Origin: G965197405 sp965197405
GTDB taxonomy: Bacteria > Chloroflexota > Dehalococcoidia > Lucifugimonadales > JAGWBF01
Assembly: GCA_965197405.1 (NCBI GenBank)
Contig: OZ240206.1
Coordinates: forward strand, 682,001 to 746,000
Direction: 5' to 3'
Length of the DNA stretch: 64,000 bases
Positions within the stretch are counted from its first letter, which is position 1, and every line of letters begins with the position of its first letter. The notes under the pieces are model-generated. The model was not told where the DNA came from. It ran no database searches and worked only from the letters and a program-made list of their open reading frames with translations. Below, in pieces: positions 44,551 through 52,718 of the stretch. A program made the translations under genes and the position numbers.

Positions 44551-45471
44551 GTGATCTGGTTTTTCGATAACATACTGGTCAATCCCACGCTGAACATTCT
44601 TGTGGTGCTGTACAGCGGCCTGTTCAGCAACTTCGGCCTGTCAATCATCATCTTCACACTGATAATGCGGGTGGTGACCCTACCCCTCACCCTGAAGCAG
44701 ATAAGGCAGATGAGGGCAATGACGGCCCTGCAGCCCAGGCTGAAGGAATTGCAGGCCCGCTACTCCAAAGAGCCTCAGAGAAGGTCCCAGGAGACAATGC
44801 GTCTCTACAAAGAGGCGGGCGTAAACCCTCTCGGATGCCTGGGGCCTATGGTCATCCAGTTGCCTATATGGGTCGGACTTTACCAGGCCCTCATCAAGAG
44901 CATGGGCACAACCCCCGACCACCTGGTGGGCTTGTCCCAGAGGCTCTATTCCTGGAACCCCCTGGCAGACACCGTCGTGCCTCTGAACAGCAACTTCCTC
45001 GGACTGGACCTGGCGAACCCCGACCCCTCTCCTCTGGTGCTGCCCATCCTGGTGGGGGTTTCCACATGGGCGCAGCAAAAGATGACCATGATGCCCGCGG
45101 CGGACCCCAAGCAGTCCTCCACCAACAATATGATGCTGTGGATGATGCCCCTCATGCTGGGGTTCCTCAGCCTCTCCTTCCCCAGTGGCCTCGCCCTTTA
45201 CTGGGTGGTCTCCAACCTCATTGGGGTAATCCTACAGGGCCTCATGACTCGCGACTGGAGTCCCCTCGTCCCCAGCTTCGCCAGATCCTCCCGTGCTCCC
45301 ACCCCTGAACCTGCCGAAGCACCGGCCCCGCAGCTAGAAGCTAAGGAGGTAGAAAACGATGGAAGAGCGCATGATGTCCGGAAAAACCGTCGAAGAAGCC
45401 CTCGAGTTGGCACTGAAAGAGCTAGACGCAGAGCGGGAAGAGGTAGAAGTAGAAATACTAAGCCGAGGTAA
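44551..45471 (+). CDS. yidC: Membrane protein insertase YidC/Oxa1
   Basis: YidC inserts and folds inner membrane proteins. The 306-residue product lacks the large periplasmic domain of Proteobacteria and has five or so membrane segments: GLSIIIFTLIMRVVTLPLTLKQ, LGCLGPMVIQLPIWVGLYQAL, and MMLWMMPLMLGFLSLSFPSGLALYWVVSNLIGVI. The cytoplasmic coiled segment MTALQPRLKELQARYSKEPQRRSQETM is conserved. It starts at a GTG 7 bases after the propeller gene and its charged tail overlaps the start of jag by 113 bases, which is long but in a different frame. Confidence 0.93.
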   Translation: MIWFFDNILVNPTLNILVVLYSGLFSNFGLSIIIFTLIMRVVTLPLTLKQIRQMRAMTALQPRLKELQARYSKEPQRRSQETMRLYKEAGVNPLGCLGPMVIQLPIWVGLYQALIKSMGTTPDHLVGLSQRLYSWNPLADTVVPLNSNFLGLDLANPDPSPLVLPILVGVSTWAQQKMTMMPAADPKQSSTNNMMLWMMPLMLGFLSLSFPSGLALYWVVSNLIGVILQGLMTRDWSPLVPSFARSSRAPTPEPAEAPAPQLEAKEVENDGRAHDVRKNRRRSPRVGTERARRRAGRGRSRNTKPR

Positions 45472-46003
45472 ACCCGGCTTTCTGGGAATCGGTTCCGAGC
45501 CTGCCCGTGTACGGGTAAAAAAACTCCCTCCTTCCCAAAGGGCGGCTTCTCTGGCCGTGGACGTGCTCAACCAGATTCTCTCGAAAGCGGGGGTCGAGAC
45601 TCTGACCACTCTCAGGAACGCCTACGACCCCGATACCGGAGGCCCTGTCATAGATATAACGGGGGACGACTCGGGCCTGCTCATCGGTCGGAGGGGAGAG
45701 ACCCTTCGCGCGTTGCAGTTCCTCGTGAACCTGATGGTGAAAAAGGGGCTTAGCGAAGAGCAGGTGAGGGTCGTGCTGGACATAGAACGTTATCGAGAGC
45801 GACGGCACAACTCCCTTCAGGAGATGGCACTGAGAGTGGCCGAGAAGGTAGCCAGCAGCGGTAGGGCCATTCCCCTAGAGCCCATGCCAGCAGCCGAGCG
45901 AAGGGTCATCCACATGGCCCTCTCGGACCACCCACGGGTGAGCACCCAGAGCAGTGGCATCGGAGAGAGCCGCAGCGTGACCATCACACCCAAGCAAATC
46001 TGA
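45359..46003 (+). CDS. jag: Jag/KhpB RNA-binding protein
   Basis: A 214-residue protein of the Jag family (SpoIIIJ-associated, KhpB). It has the N-terminal Jag domain (GKTVEEALELALKELDAEREEV, GFLGIGSEPARV), a KH domain with GLLIGRRGETLRALQFLVN, and an R3H domain with RERRHNSLQEMALRVAEKV. Such proteins bind RNA and affect cell division and sporulation. The ATG at 45359 overlaps the 3' end of yidC; a later ATG at 45371 (MMSGKTVEEAL) is also possible. The gene completes the rpmH-to-jag cluster. Confidence 0.92.
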   Translation: MEERMMSGKTVEEALELALKELDAEREEVEVEILSRGKPGFLGIGSEPARVRVKKLPPSQRAASLAVDVLNQILSKAGVETLTTLRNAYDPDTGGPVIDITGDDSGLLIGRRGETLRALQFLVNLMVKKGLSEEQVRVVLDIERYRERRHNSLQEMALRVAEKVASSGRAIPLEPMPAAERRVIHMALSDHPRVSTQSSGIGESRSVTITPKQI

Positions 46004-46033
46004 ATAGTCTGAATAAAACAGAGGCGGGCAACG

Positions 46034-46984
46034 ATGAGCAGCAAGATACCCACCGAGGATGAAGTCTTGGAGTTCTTTACCAGCCTGAGCAACTGGGGGC
46101 GCTGGGGCAAAGACGACCAGTTGGGGACGCTGAACCTGGTGACTCCACAGAAGCGGGTCGAGGCAGCCCGCCTGGTGCAGCAGGGCACAGTCATCGGGTG
46201 CTCGCGGCCCGTTTCCAAGGACATGGCTTCGGACGCGGCCAACCCCCCACCGGTCCATTTCATGGTGGAAGGCGGAGAGGTCTTCGCCACTCCTGCCGGG
46301 GCCAGGCGCGGGCCGCGCCAGGTGGCTTCGGACTTCTTCGGGATGGTCTTTCACGGCATCACCGTTACCCATATAGACGCCCTGAGCCACATATTCTGGG
46401 AAGGAAAGATGTACAACGGACGCCCGTCGGAGGCCGTGTCCACGTCACAGGGGGCGACGGAGCACTCCATCGAGTCCCTGAAAGACGGGGTAGTGACCCG
46501 GGGAGTGCTGCTGGACATTGCCAGGGTACGGGGCAAGGAGTGGCTGGAGGGCGGCGAGGCCGTCTTTCCCGAGGACCTGGAGGCCGCCGAAAAAGCCCAC
46601 GGCGTCCGACTAGAGGAAGGCGATGCCCTATGCCTGCGCCTGGGCTGGTACAAGCGGAGAAACGAGGTGGGAGAGGCACCCCGCAGCATCGGAAGGCCGG
46701 GACTGCACGCCGCCACGCTGCCGTGGCTGCGAGAGCGCGGCGTGGCCCTGATAGCGGCGGACGCCTCCCAGGACGTCAGCCCCAGTGGGTACGAAGTGGT
46801 GGACATACCAATCCACCAGGTGGGCATCGTCGCTATGGGTCTGTGGATGATAGACTCGGCCAACTTCGAGGAGCTGGCCCAGCATTGTCGAGAGGCGGAC
46901 CGCTGGGAGTTCCTCTTTACTCTGGCGCCCATCCGTTTCCCTGGCGTGACGGGGTCGCCCCTGACGCCGCTGGCCGTCTTTTAA
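46034..46984 (+). CDS. Cyclase-family protein (kynurenine-formamidase-like)
   Basis: The 316-residue product belongs to the putative cyclase family, which includes kynurenine formamidase and isatin hydrolase. The metal-binding region THIDALSHIFWEGKMYNG, with His-x3-Asp-x3-His, is clear, and GVVTRGVLLDIARVRGKEWLEGGEAV and HQVGIVAMGLWMIDSANFEELAQ follow. These enzymes hydrolyse amides or lactam-like bonds using a metal ion. The substrate here is not known. A BtpA-family gene follows closely, so both may belong to one catabolic unit. Confidence 0.85.
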   Translation: MSSKIPTEDEVLEFFTSLSNWGRWGKDDQLGTLNLVTPQKRVEAARLVQQGTVIGCSRPVSKDMASDAANPPPVHFMVEGGEVFATPAGARRGPRQVASDFFGMVFHGITVTHIDALSHIFWEGKMYNGRPSEAVSTSQGATEHSIESLKDGVVTRGVLLDIARVRGKEWLEGGEAVFPEDLEAAEKAHGVRLEEGDALCLRLGWYKRRNEVGEAPRSIGRPGLHAATLPWLRERGVALIAADASQDVSPSGYEVVDIPIHQVGIVAMGLWMIDSANFEELAQHCREADRWEFLFTLAPIRFPGVTGSPLTPLAVF

Positions 46985-46999
46985 TCGCCGGGGAAAGGC

Positions 47000-47833
47000 G
47001 TGCCAAGGATATGCCAAAGATATGATATGATAGAGGCTCTCTTCGGTGTCACCAAGGCCTTCATCGGCGTGGTCCACCTTCCACCGCTGCCCGGGTCGCC
47101 TCGCTGGAAGGGCGATATGAACGCTGTGTTGACGATGGCCCGGAGGGAAGCCCTGACCCTCATGGAGGGCGGCGTGGACGGCATCATCGTGGAAAATTTC
47201 GGAGACGCGCCCTTCGATACCGGACCTGTGGGACCCCACAGCGTCTCGGCCATGACCCTGGCCGTTCAGGCTGTCCGAGAGGTTGTGGCCCTTCCCGTAG
47301 GGGTCAACATGCTGCGAAACGACCCCTACTCCGGCCTGGCCGTCGCCGCGGTGACCGGGGCCGGCTTCATTCGCGCCAACGTTCACTACGGCGTGATGGT
47401 GGCGGACGAGGGGCTTATACAGGGGCGCGCCCACGAGACCTTACGCTACCGCCACACCCTGGGGGTGGACGAAAGCATCAAGATATTCGCCGACGTTCTG
47501 GTGAAGCACGCGGTCCCCCTGGGAGACCCGGACCTTGCCCAGGTCGCCAGAGAGACCGCTTACCGGGGCCTGGCCGACGCTCTCATCGTGACCGGTCCGG
47601 CTACAGGCATGGCCTCCGCGCCCGGGGAAGTGGCGAAGGTGAAGGGCGCGGTGCCCCATATCCCGGTGCTGGTGGGCAGCGGCGTTGACGAAAGCAACGC
47701 CGGGGAGTTCCTGGCCCTGGCTGACGGCGCCATCGTAGGGACCAGCCTGAAGACCGATGGCCTCATTGGCAACCAGGTGGACCTGGCAAGGGTAAAGCTG
47801 CTGGCCCGGCAGTTCAAGGCGTCCCGACGCTGA
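47000..47833 (+). CDS. BtpA/SgcQ-family TIM-barrel protein
   Basis: A 277-residue protein of the BtpA family: FIGVVHLPPLPGSPRW at the start of the barrel, VDGIIVENFGDAPF, PVGVNMLRNDPYSGLAVAA, GAGFIRANVHYGVMVADEGLIQG and PVLVGSGVDESN, GAIVGTSLKTDG. Members include the cyanobacterial photosystem I biogenesis factor BtpA and the putative sugar-metabolism protein SgcQ; a role in photosynthesis is not implied here. Start is uncertain: GTG 47000 or ATG 47027 (MIEALFGVTKAF), the latter giving a more typical N-terminus. It is 15 bases after the cyclase gene. Confidence 0.85.
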   Translation: MPRICQRYDMIEALFGVTKAFIGVVHLPPLPGSPRWKGDMNAVLTMARREALTLMEGGVDGIIVENFGDAPFDTGPVGPHSVSAMTLAVQAVREVVALPVGVNMLRNDPYSGLAVAAVTGAGFIRANVHYGVMVADEGLIQGRAHETLRYRHTLGVDESIKIFADVLVKHAVPLGDPDLAQVARETAYRGLADALIVTGPATGMASAPGEVAKVKGAVPHIPVLVGSGVDESNAGEFLALADGAIVGTSLKTDGLIGNQVDLARVKLLARQFKASRR

Positions 47834-47918
47834 CATGCCCCGGCTACGCTCGCTCGGTTGACAGCAAGGGATGGCGCGCCTATAATCGCCGTGAGGGAAA
47901 AACAGGAGGGAGAGCCAA

Positions 47919-48140
47919 ATGTCAACACAAAGCTATGCAGCCGCGAGTTGCGCCTATTGTGGAGGCAGTGGCAGCATTGATAACACCCAATGCAGGGCGT
48001 GCGACGGTCATGGCAACGTCATGGTCGCGCAGCCGGCTCGCGAGTGTGCCCACTGCCAGGGCAAGGGCAAAAAGTCCGCCTACCGGTGCAATTTTTGCCG
48101 GGGGACCGGCTGGGCCCAGGCGTTAAGACAGAACGCCTAA
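47919..48140 (+). CDS. Small DnaJ-type zinc-finger protein
   Basis: A 73-residue protein almost entirely made of CxxCxGxG-like repeats: CAYCGGSGS, CRACDGHGN, CAHCQGKGK and CNFCRGTGW. This is the zinc-binding cysteine-rich domain of DnaJ, without the J domain. It likely binds two zinc ions and unfolded chains. A good ribosome binding site (CAGGAGGGAGAG) lies about 8 bases upstream. It is separated by 85 bases from the BtpA gene. Bases 48141-48396 show no gene. Confidence 0.75.
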   Translation: MSTQSYAAASCAYCGGSGSIDNTQCRACDGHGNVMVAQPARECAHCQGKGKKSAYRCNFCRGTGWAQALRQNA

Positions 48141-48396
48141 CTCGACATGTACAAGGGTATCTGTGCGCGTGCTCAATGGCCAAAGGATTATACACCTGGC
48201 AAGCTCGTAGGCTGTCACATAGAGGGGAAAGCGCGGTACAGCCGGCGCTTGGCGCGCAGCTATCGGCGGCGGCCTTTGGGCCTCCGACCCCATTCAAAAG
48301 TCCCCTTTCCGGTGGGTAGGAAGTTCACAAGCGCCGCCCCGTTTGCAGAGAGCCTGAAGGATGCCATACGGAAAATTGAAAGCGGGAGAGTCGGAT

Positions 48397-49533
48397 ATGT
48401 CTAACTACAGGGTCATCTCATCGGACAGCCACGTATTCGAGCCATCGGACCTGTGGACCAGCAGAATGGAGCCGAAGTTCAGGGATAGGGCACCCAGCGT
48501 CGAGCGTCGAGAGGACGGCAGCGACTGGTGGTTCTGCGACGACCATCTCCTGGTGGGCGCTTTCGCCGGCGCGCAGACCGGCAGGAGGTTCGACGAGCCG
48601 GAGAACCTGACCGTCCGGGATACGGTGGAAAACGTCCGGCCCGGGGGGTATATCCCCGAAGAGCACGTAAAGGACATGGATATTGACGGGATTGACATAG
48701 GCATAGTGTTCCCCACCGTCGGCCTGCTGCTGTACGGCATGGGCGACGGGCAGATCCTGGACTCGATCTTCAGGACGTACAACGACTGGGTCGCCGAGTT
48801 CTGCAAGCCGTTCCCCAAGCGCCTCAAGGGCATCGCTATGCTCAACATAGACGACGTGGATGTGGGCGTAAAGGAGTTGGAACGCTGCGCGAACATGGGA
48901 CTCGCGGGGGCCATGATCACCGTCTATCCGCCGGAGGAACGCTCCTACGACTCCCCGGAGTACGAGCCTCTCTGGGCGGCAGCCCAGGACCTGCGGATGC
49001 CCCTCAACCTGCATATAGGCACCAACCGCCCCGGGCCGGGCCAGGAGTTCATGGACTTCGAGTCCGTCAGCCGCACCTTCTTCTCCAACGTGGACCACTG
49101 GATTCGCATGTCCATCGGCCACATGATCTTCACGGGGGTGTTCGAGCGCTATCCGAAGCTGCAAATAGGGTCCATCGAGATGGAGCTCTCCTGGGCCCCC
49201 CACTTCCTGGACCGGCTGGATTACACCTATGTAGAAAGGCCCCCCAGGCCGAACTCGCCAAGGGATAGCTGGACTCGGTTCAAGAACGACTTGCTCCCCA
49301 GCGACTACTTCCACTCCAACGTATTCCTGGGCTTCCAGGAAGACGGCCTGGGCATAAGGGACCGCCACATCATAGGGGTGGACAATCTCCTGTGGGGTTC
49401 CGATTACCCCCATCAAGAGTCCACCTTCCCCCGTAGCCGGCAGATTATCGAGGAGATTCTGGCAGACTGCACCGAGGAAGAGAAAGGGAAGATCGCCGGC
49501 GAGAATGCCGCCAGGATATACAACTTCAACTAG
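48397..49533 (+). CDS. Amidohydrolase-2 family protein (paralogue 2)
   Basis: A 378-residue ACMSD-like amidohydrolase, beginning MSNYRVISSDSHVFEPSDLW. Shared family blocks are KGIAMLNIDDVDVGVKELERC, LNLHIGTNRPGPGQEF, ELSWAPHFLDRLDYTY and GVDNLLWGSDYPHQESTFP. I chose ATG 48397 since the two paralogues begin at the same residue; the frame is open 36 bases further upstream. A strong hairpin follows (49577-49601). Its closest relative is the next gene (49860), so the two look like a tandem duplication. Confidence 0.88.
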   Translation: MSNYRVISSDSHVFEPSDLWTSRMEPKFRDRAPSVERREDGSDWWFCDDHLLVGAFAGAQTGRRFDEPENLTVRDTVENVRPGGYIPEEHVKDMDIDGIDIGIVFPTVGLLLYGMGDGQILDSIFRTYNDWVAEFCKPFPKRLKGIAMLNIDDVDVGVKELERCANMGLAGAMITVYPPEERSYDSPEYEPLWAAAQDLRMPLNLHIGTNRPGPGQEFMDFESVSRTFFSNVDHWIRMSIGHMIFTGVFERYPKLQIGSIEMELSWAPHFLDRLDYTYVERPPRPNSPRDSWTRFKNDLLPSDYFHSNVFLGFQEDGLGIRDRHIIGVDNLLWGSDYPHQESTFPRSRQIIEEILADCTEEEKGKIAGENAARIYNFN

Positions 49534-49576
49534 GCGGCGGAGGGTCTCGACTACTTCCGCAAACACAGATTCCGGT

Positions 49577-49601
49577 GGGCGCCTCTCTTATGGAGGCGCC
49601 C
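49577..49601 (+). terminator. Terminator hairpin after amidohydrolase paralogue 2
   Basis: GGGCGCCTC (49577-49585) pairs with GAGGCGCCC (49593-49601) across a 7-base loop. It is preceded by ATTCCGGT, which also precedes the terminator of the next gene, suggesting the terminator was duplicated together with the gene. Confidence 0.65.
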
Positions 49602-49773
49602 ATCATGCTTTCAGCTATAAACAATAGGAGCACTTCCCCAAACCCGGACCGCCTCCAGCGCCCCACCCGGGCCAGTCTCAGCTGCGAAAAGGAAGGCGTA
49701 GACCTTCACGGCAACGCCGTTATAGATATATTACGAATTCAGTGTATATGAGATTCGTTATTCGGGGTAAGTA

Positions 49774-49802
49774 TTGACATATTATGATGTTTGAATCATA
49801 CT
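49774..49802 (+). promoter_or_regulatory. Promoter with internal dyad upstream of amidohydrolase paralogue 3
   Basis: TTGACA (49774-49779) is followed after 17 bases by CATACT (49797-49802). The inverted repeat TATGAT-GTTTGA-ATCATA (49783-49800) fills the spacer and touches the -10, a position typical of a repressor site. The rest of the gap from 49602 to 49773 has no gene. Confidence 0.5.
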
Positions 49803-49859
49803 TAGAGACACCTACAATCAGAGGGCCGCGCTACAAAATAAAAGACAGGAGGCTTAATT

Positions 49860-50984
49860 ATGGCTGGCTACAGGGTCATATCGTCGGACAACCATGTCAT
49901 GGAGCCACCGGACCTGTGGACGAGCAGGGCGGACGCGAAATACAAAGACCGGGTGCCTCAGATTACCCGCGAGGAAAACGGCACCGACTGGTGGTACTGC
50001 GACGGCTACAGGGTGATTAGCGTTCAAACCGGGTCACAGACCGGCGTGAGGTTCGAGTCGCCGGAAGACCTGAAGCTCGACCGGGACACATGGGAAGACG
50101 TGCGGCTCGGGGGCTACATACCAGAAGAACACATCAAGGATATGGGAATAGACGGGATTGACGTGAGCATAGTCTATCCCACCACCGGGCTGATACTCTT
50201 CAGCGTGCCGGACAGCGATCTGCTGACGCATACCTTCAAGATTTACAACGACTGGGTCGGAGAGTTTTGCAGCACGTACCCCAAGGTGCTCAAGGGCATC
50301 GCCATGGTCAACGTGGACGACGTAGAGTCGGGGGTAAAGGAGCTGGAGCGGTGCGCGAAGCTGGGGTTTGTGGGTGCCATGATCACCGTGCATCCCCCTG
50401 TGGAGAGGTCTTACAATTTGCCCGAGTACGAACCCCTGTGGGCCGCTGCCCAGGACCTACAGATGCCCCTCAGCCTCCACATCGGCACGAACCGTCCCGG
50501 ACCGGGCCAGGAATTCCAGGACATTATGAATGCCACCCCCTGGTTCTTCTCCAACGTGGACCACTGGATACGGGAGTCCATCGGGCAGATGATCTTCACC
50601 GGCGTGTTCGAGCGCTATCCAAATCTCCGGATTGGGTCAGTGGAGATGGAGCTCTCCTGGGTGCCCCACTTCCTGGACCGGATAGACTACACCTACACCC
50701 AAAGGCAGATTGAGTTTGCCCCGTACCGGTTCAAGGAGGACATGCTCCCCAGCGACTATTTCCACCGCAACGTGTTCATCGGTTTCCAGGAGGACGCGGT
50801 GGGCATACAACTCAGGGACATCATAGGCGTGGACAACCTGCTGTGGGGCGGGGACTATCCTCACCCGGAATCCACCTTCCCCAAGAGCCGTGAGATCATC
50901 GAGCATATACTGGCGGACTGCACGGAGGAGGAGAAGGCCAAGATAGCCGGCGCAAACAGCGCCAGGGTGTACCGTCTTGACTAG
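49860..50984 (+). CDS. Amidohydrolase-2 family protein (paralogue 3)
   Basis: A 374-residue paralogue of the preceding enzyme: MAGYRVISSDNHVMEPPDLW, KGIAMVNVDDVESGVKELERC, MPLSLHIGTNRPGPGQEF, WVPHFLDRIDYTY and GVDNLLWGGDYPHPESTFP. Note SSDNH where the paralogues have SSDSH. A good ribosome binding site (AGGAGG) lies 8 bases upstream. It has its own promoter with a probable operator, so it may be induced separately from paralogue 2. The substrate is unknown. Confidence 0.88.
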   Translation: MAGYRVISSDNHVMEPPDLWTSRADAKYKDRVPQITREENGTDWWYCDGYRVISVQTGSQTGVRFESPEDLKLDRDTWEDVRLGGYIPEEHIKDMGIDGIDVSIVYPTTGLILFSVPDSDLLTHTFKIYNDWVGEFCSTYPKVLKGIAMVNVDDVESGVKELERCAKLGFVGAMITVHPPVERSYNLPEYEPLWAAAQDLQMPLSLHIGTNRPGPGQEFQDIMNATPWFFSNVDHWIRESIGQMIFTGVFERYPNLRIGSVEMELSWVPHFLDRIDYTYTQRQIEFAPYRFKEDMLPSDYFHRNVFIGFQEDAVGIQLRDIIGVDNLLWGGDYPHPESTFPKSREIIEHILADCTEEEKAKIAGANSARVYRLD

Positions 50985-51021
50985 GCGTTAGGCCCCTTCC
51001 CGGCCCCTGCTAGCCGATTCC

Positions 51022-51051
51022 GGTGGGCGTCCCAATACAAGGGCGCCCACC
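51022..51051 (+). terminator. Terminator hairpin after amidohydrolase paralogue 3
   Basis: GGTGGGCG (51022-51029) pairs with CGCCCACC (51044-51051), with an imperfect inner stem, and is followed by TCTGTTTCT. It shares the leading GATTCCGGTGGGCG with the hairpin at 49577. Confidence 0.6.
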
Positions 51052-51130
51052 TCTGTTTCTGGACGCCGTGCAAGGGCGATCCAGGCCGACGTCCATGCTC
51101 AATGGGTATCCCAAAACCCAATTCAGGCTC

Positions 51131-51222
51131 TGTCATTCCGAGCGCAGCGAGGAATCCAAAATCCATGCTCTCGAACAAGCTCGCGTCTGAGATTTCTCAC
51201 TCCGCTTCGCTCGGAATTGCCT
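51131..51222. repeat. Dispersed inverted-repeat element, family A, copy 7
   Basis: TGTCATTCCGAGCGCAGCGAGGAATCCAAAA with CTCACTCCGCTTCGCTCGGAATTG at the right; a short version of the element. It abuts the family B copy at 51225. Confidence 0.75.
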
Positions 51223-51224
51223 AT

Positions 51225-51385
51225 GGCCTTGTGAGGCCACATAAGAGGATGGAAATAGCGGCCAGCCTTTCCACCGTCACTCCCACGAAAGTGGGAGTCT
51301 AGGAACGTCGGGGGTGGATACCCGCTCCCCGTTTTCACGGGGACAAGCTTCGCGGGCATGACGAAGGGTATTTTCATGGTAATGA
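51225..51385. repeat. Dispersed intergenic repeat, family B, copy 2
   Basis: TATGGCCTTGTGAGGCCACATAAG...GGATG, then TGGATACCCGCTCCCCGTTTTCACGGGGACAAGC and ATGACGAAGGGTATTTTCATGGTAATG, the same blocks in the same order as at 20180-20455 but with a shorter centre. Confidence 0.75.
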
Positions 51386-51511
51386 CACATTTGCATCGTC
51401 CCTGCCTGGGCTGCCTCAGCGGGCGGACAGAGCACGCAACATGCCTGCCTGGACCCAGACAAGGTGACAGGTGACCGGGTGCGAGGACTTATTAAACACC
51501 CTCTCAGTCCT
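51383..51511. repeat. Intergenic repeat family C, copy 1
   Basis: The sequence AATGACACATTTGCATCGTCCCTGCCTGG and, further on, GACTTATTAAACACCCTCTCA are the reverse complement of sequence at 55605-55680. Together the two copies flank the 51.5-55.6 kb block in inverted orientation. The copy runs into the end of the CinA/nucleotidyltransferase gene. Confidence 0.65.
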
Positions 51512-52682
51512 CCGGCCTGGCTGAGCGTACCTCCGTGGAAGAGATGTCATACCTGAATCGGGACGCGGAGATACCCTCGAAAAGATCCTCGAAATCTGCG
51601 GGCATGGCTATATCCGCCAGGGTGTGAAACACGCCTTCATGCAGCCGGCCTGCAACGAGGAAGCGGCAGCCCTTCGACCGTATCTCGGCCAGGGCCGCGT
51701 GCATGGCCTCCTCCCGTCCGCCATAGTACCGGGGATGCACCAGTCTCACTACCGTGTCCCAGCCTATGACAAAAACGCAGCCGGGGAGGAGGGCCGCCTT
51801 CTCGCGGAAGGTCGGCGCGCGGGTGAGTACCACGGGCCATCTGCCCCGGAACTGGGACAGGCGCCGGCGCACCTCCGGCTCCTCCAGGGGCGGCTTGTCC
51901 ACGTTGACCACCGAAATCTCGAAGGCGACCTCGGCGCCAAGCGTCTCGGAGGCGACCCGGGCCAAGCGTTCGTGCCCCTCGTGCAGGGGATTGAAGGAGC
52001 CGGGCAGCACGGCCCCCGTAAGAGGCTCGTCCGCAGCCATCCGCCCGTCGGGGTACACTGTCAGGGTGTGGAAGCCCTGCTCAAACGCTTCACCCCGTCC
52101 TGGAGCAAAAAAGCGTTCCAAGTGTTCCAGGGGGTCAGTGTGACGGGTATAATGCACCTCCAGATGCTCGCCGTCCAGCAGCCCCAGGGGAAGGTCGGGT
52201 CCAAGGCCACAGGACTCGGCCAGCACGCGCAGGAAGAGCCTGCTTGCCACGTCCTCTTCTCCGGACCGGTCCCGCCGGCCCTTGGCGAGCACCAGGCTGT
52301 AGGTAGTGACCCCCACGTCGTCCCGGGCGGCGACACAGCAGCGGTGGTCTCCTCGCTTGGGCCTGTCGGTAGCGAGGGTCGCGGTGCAGGCCAGGCCAAC
52401 GACAGGTTCCCGGCCTTCGCGTAGGAGCAAAGCCCTCCTGTATGCGGACTCCGCCATGTCTCTAGCCGTCTCAGGTGAGACGTACTGGGCCGGCTCGCGC
52501 CCCAGAAACTCGATCATGGCCCGTCGTCCGTAGGGTACGATGGCCTCCAGCACCGTCTTCGACGCACCCGGCACCCCCAACAGCCAGGCCAAGGCTTGGC
52601 CTCCGGCCCCGGCCAACGCAATGACCGCCAACTCCGGCGAGGCGTGAATGGTTTCGACAAGGTGCTCGATGCTTCCGGTCAT
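51504..52682 (-). CDS. CinA-like / nucleotidyltransferase fusion protein
   Basis: A 392-residue protein with an N-terminal CinA-C-like region (about 1-170: VIALAGAGGQALAWLLGVPGASKTVLEAIVPYG, then ETARDMAESAYRRAL, VGLACTATLATDRPKRGDH) and a C-terminal cytidylyltransferase-like domain (about 225-390: GAVLPGSFNPLHEGHERLA with the HxGH motif, and ISSTEVR at the end). CinA-C proteins deamidate NMN; the C-terminal domain resembles NMN adenylyltransferases. The two activities together suggest a role in NAD recycling (inference). It is the last gene of a ridA-flavin reductase-CinA operon. Confidence 0.8.
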   Translation of the reverse strand: MTGSIEHLVETIHASPELAVIALAGAGGQALAWLLGVPGASKTVLEAIVPYGRRAMIEFLGREPAQYVSPETARDMAESAYRRALLLREGREPVVGLACTATLATDRPKRGDHRCCVAARDDVGVTTYSLVLAKGRRDRSGEEDVASRLFLRVLAESCGLGPDLPLGLLDGEHLEVHYTRHTDPLEHLERFFAPGRGEAFEQGFHTLTVYPDGRMAADEPLTGAVLPGSFNPLHEGHERLARVASETLGAEVAFEISVVNVDKPPLEEPEVRRRLSQFRGRWPVVLTRAPTFREKAALLPGCVFVIGWDTVVRLVHPRYYGGREEAMHAALAEIRSKGCRFLVAGRLHEGVFHTLADIAMPADFEDLFEGISASRFRYDISSTEVRSARPED

Positions 52683-52718
52683 AGGGATGTTCTCACGGGT
52701 TCCCCTTACGGTTTCTCC

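Noticed and set aside
47000..47833. Taking the BtpA-like gene as evidence for photosynthesis
   Set aside because: The family is widespread in non-phototrophs, and no photosystem genes are present.
48147..48404. Short plus-strand frame of 85 codons before the amidohydrolase
   Set aside because: It overlaps the upstream region and has no conserved features; likely chance.
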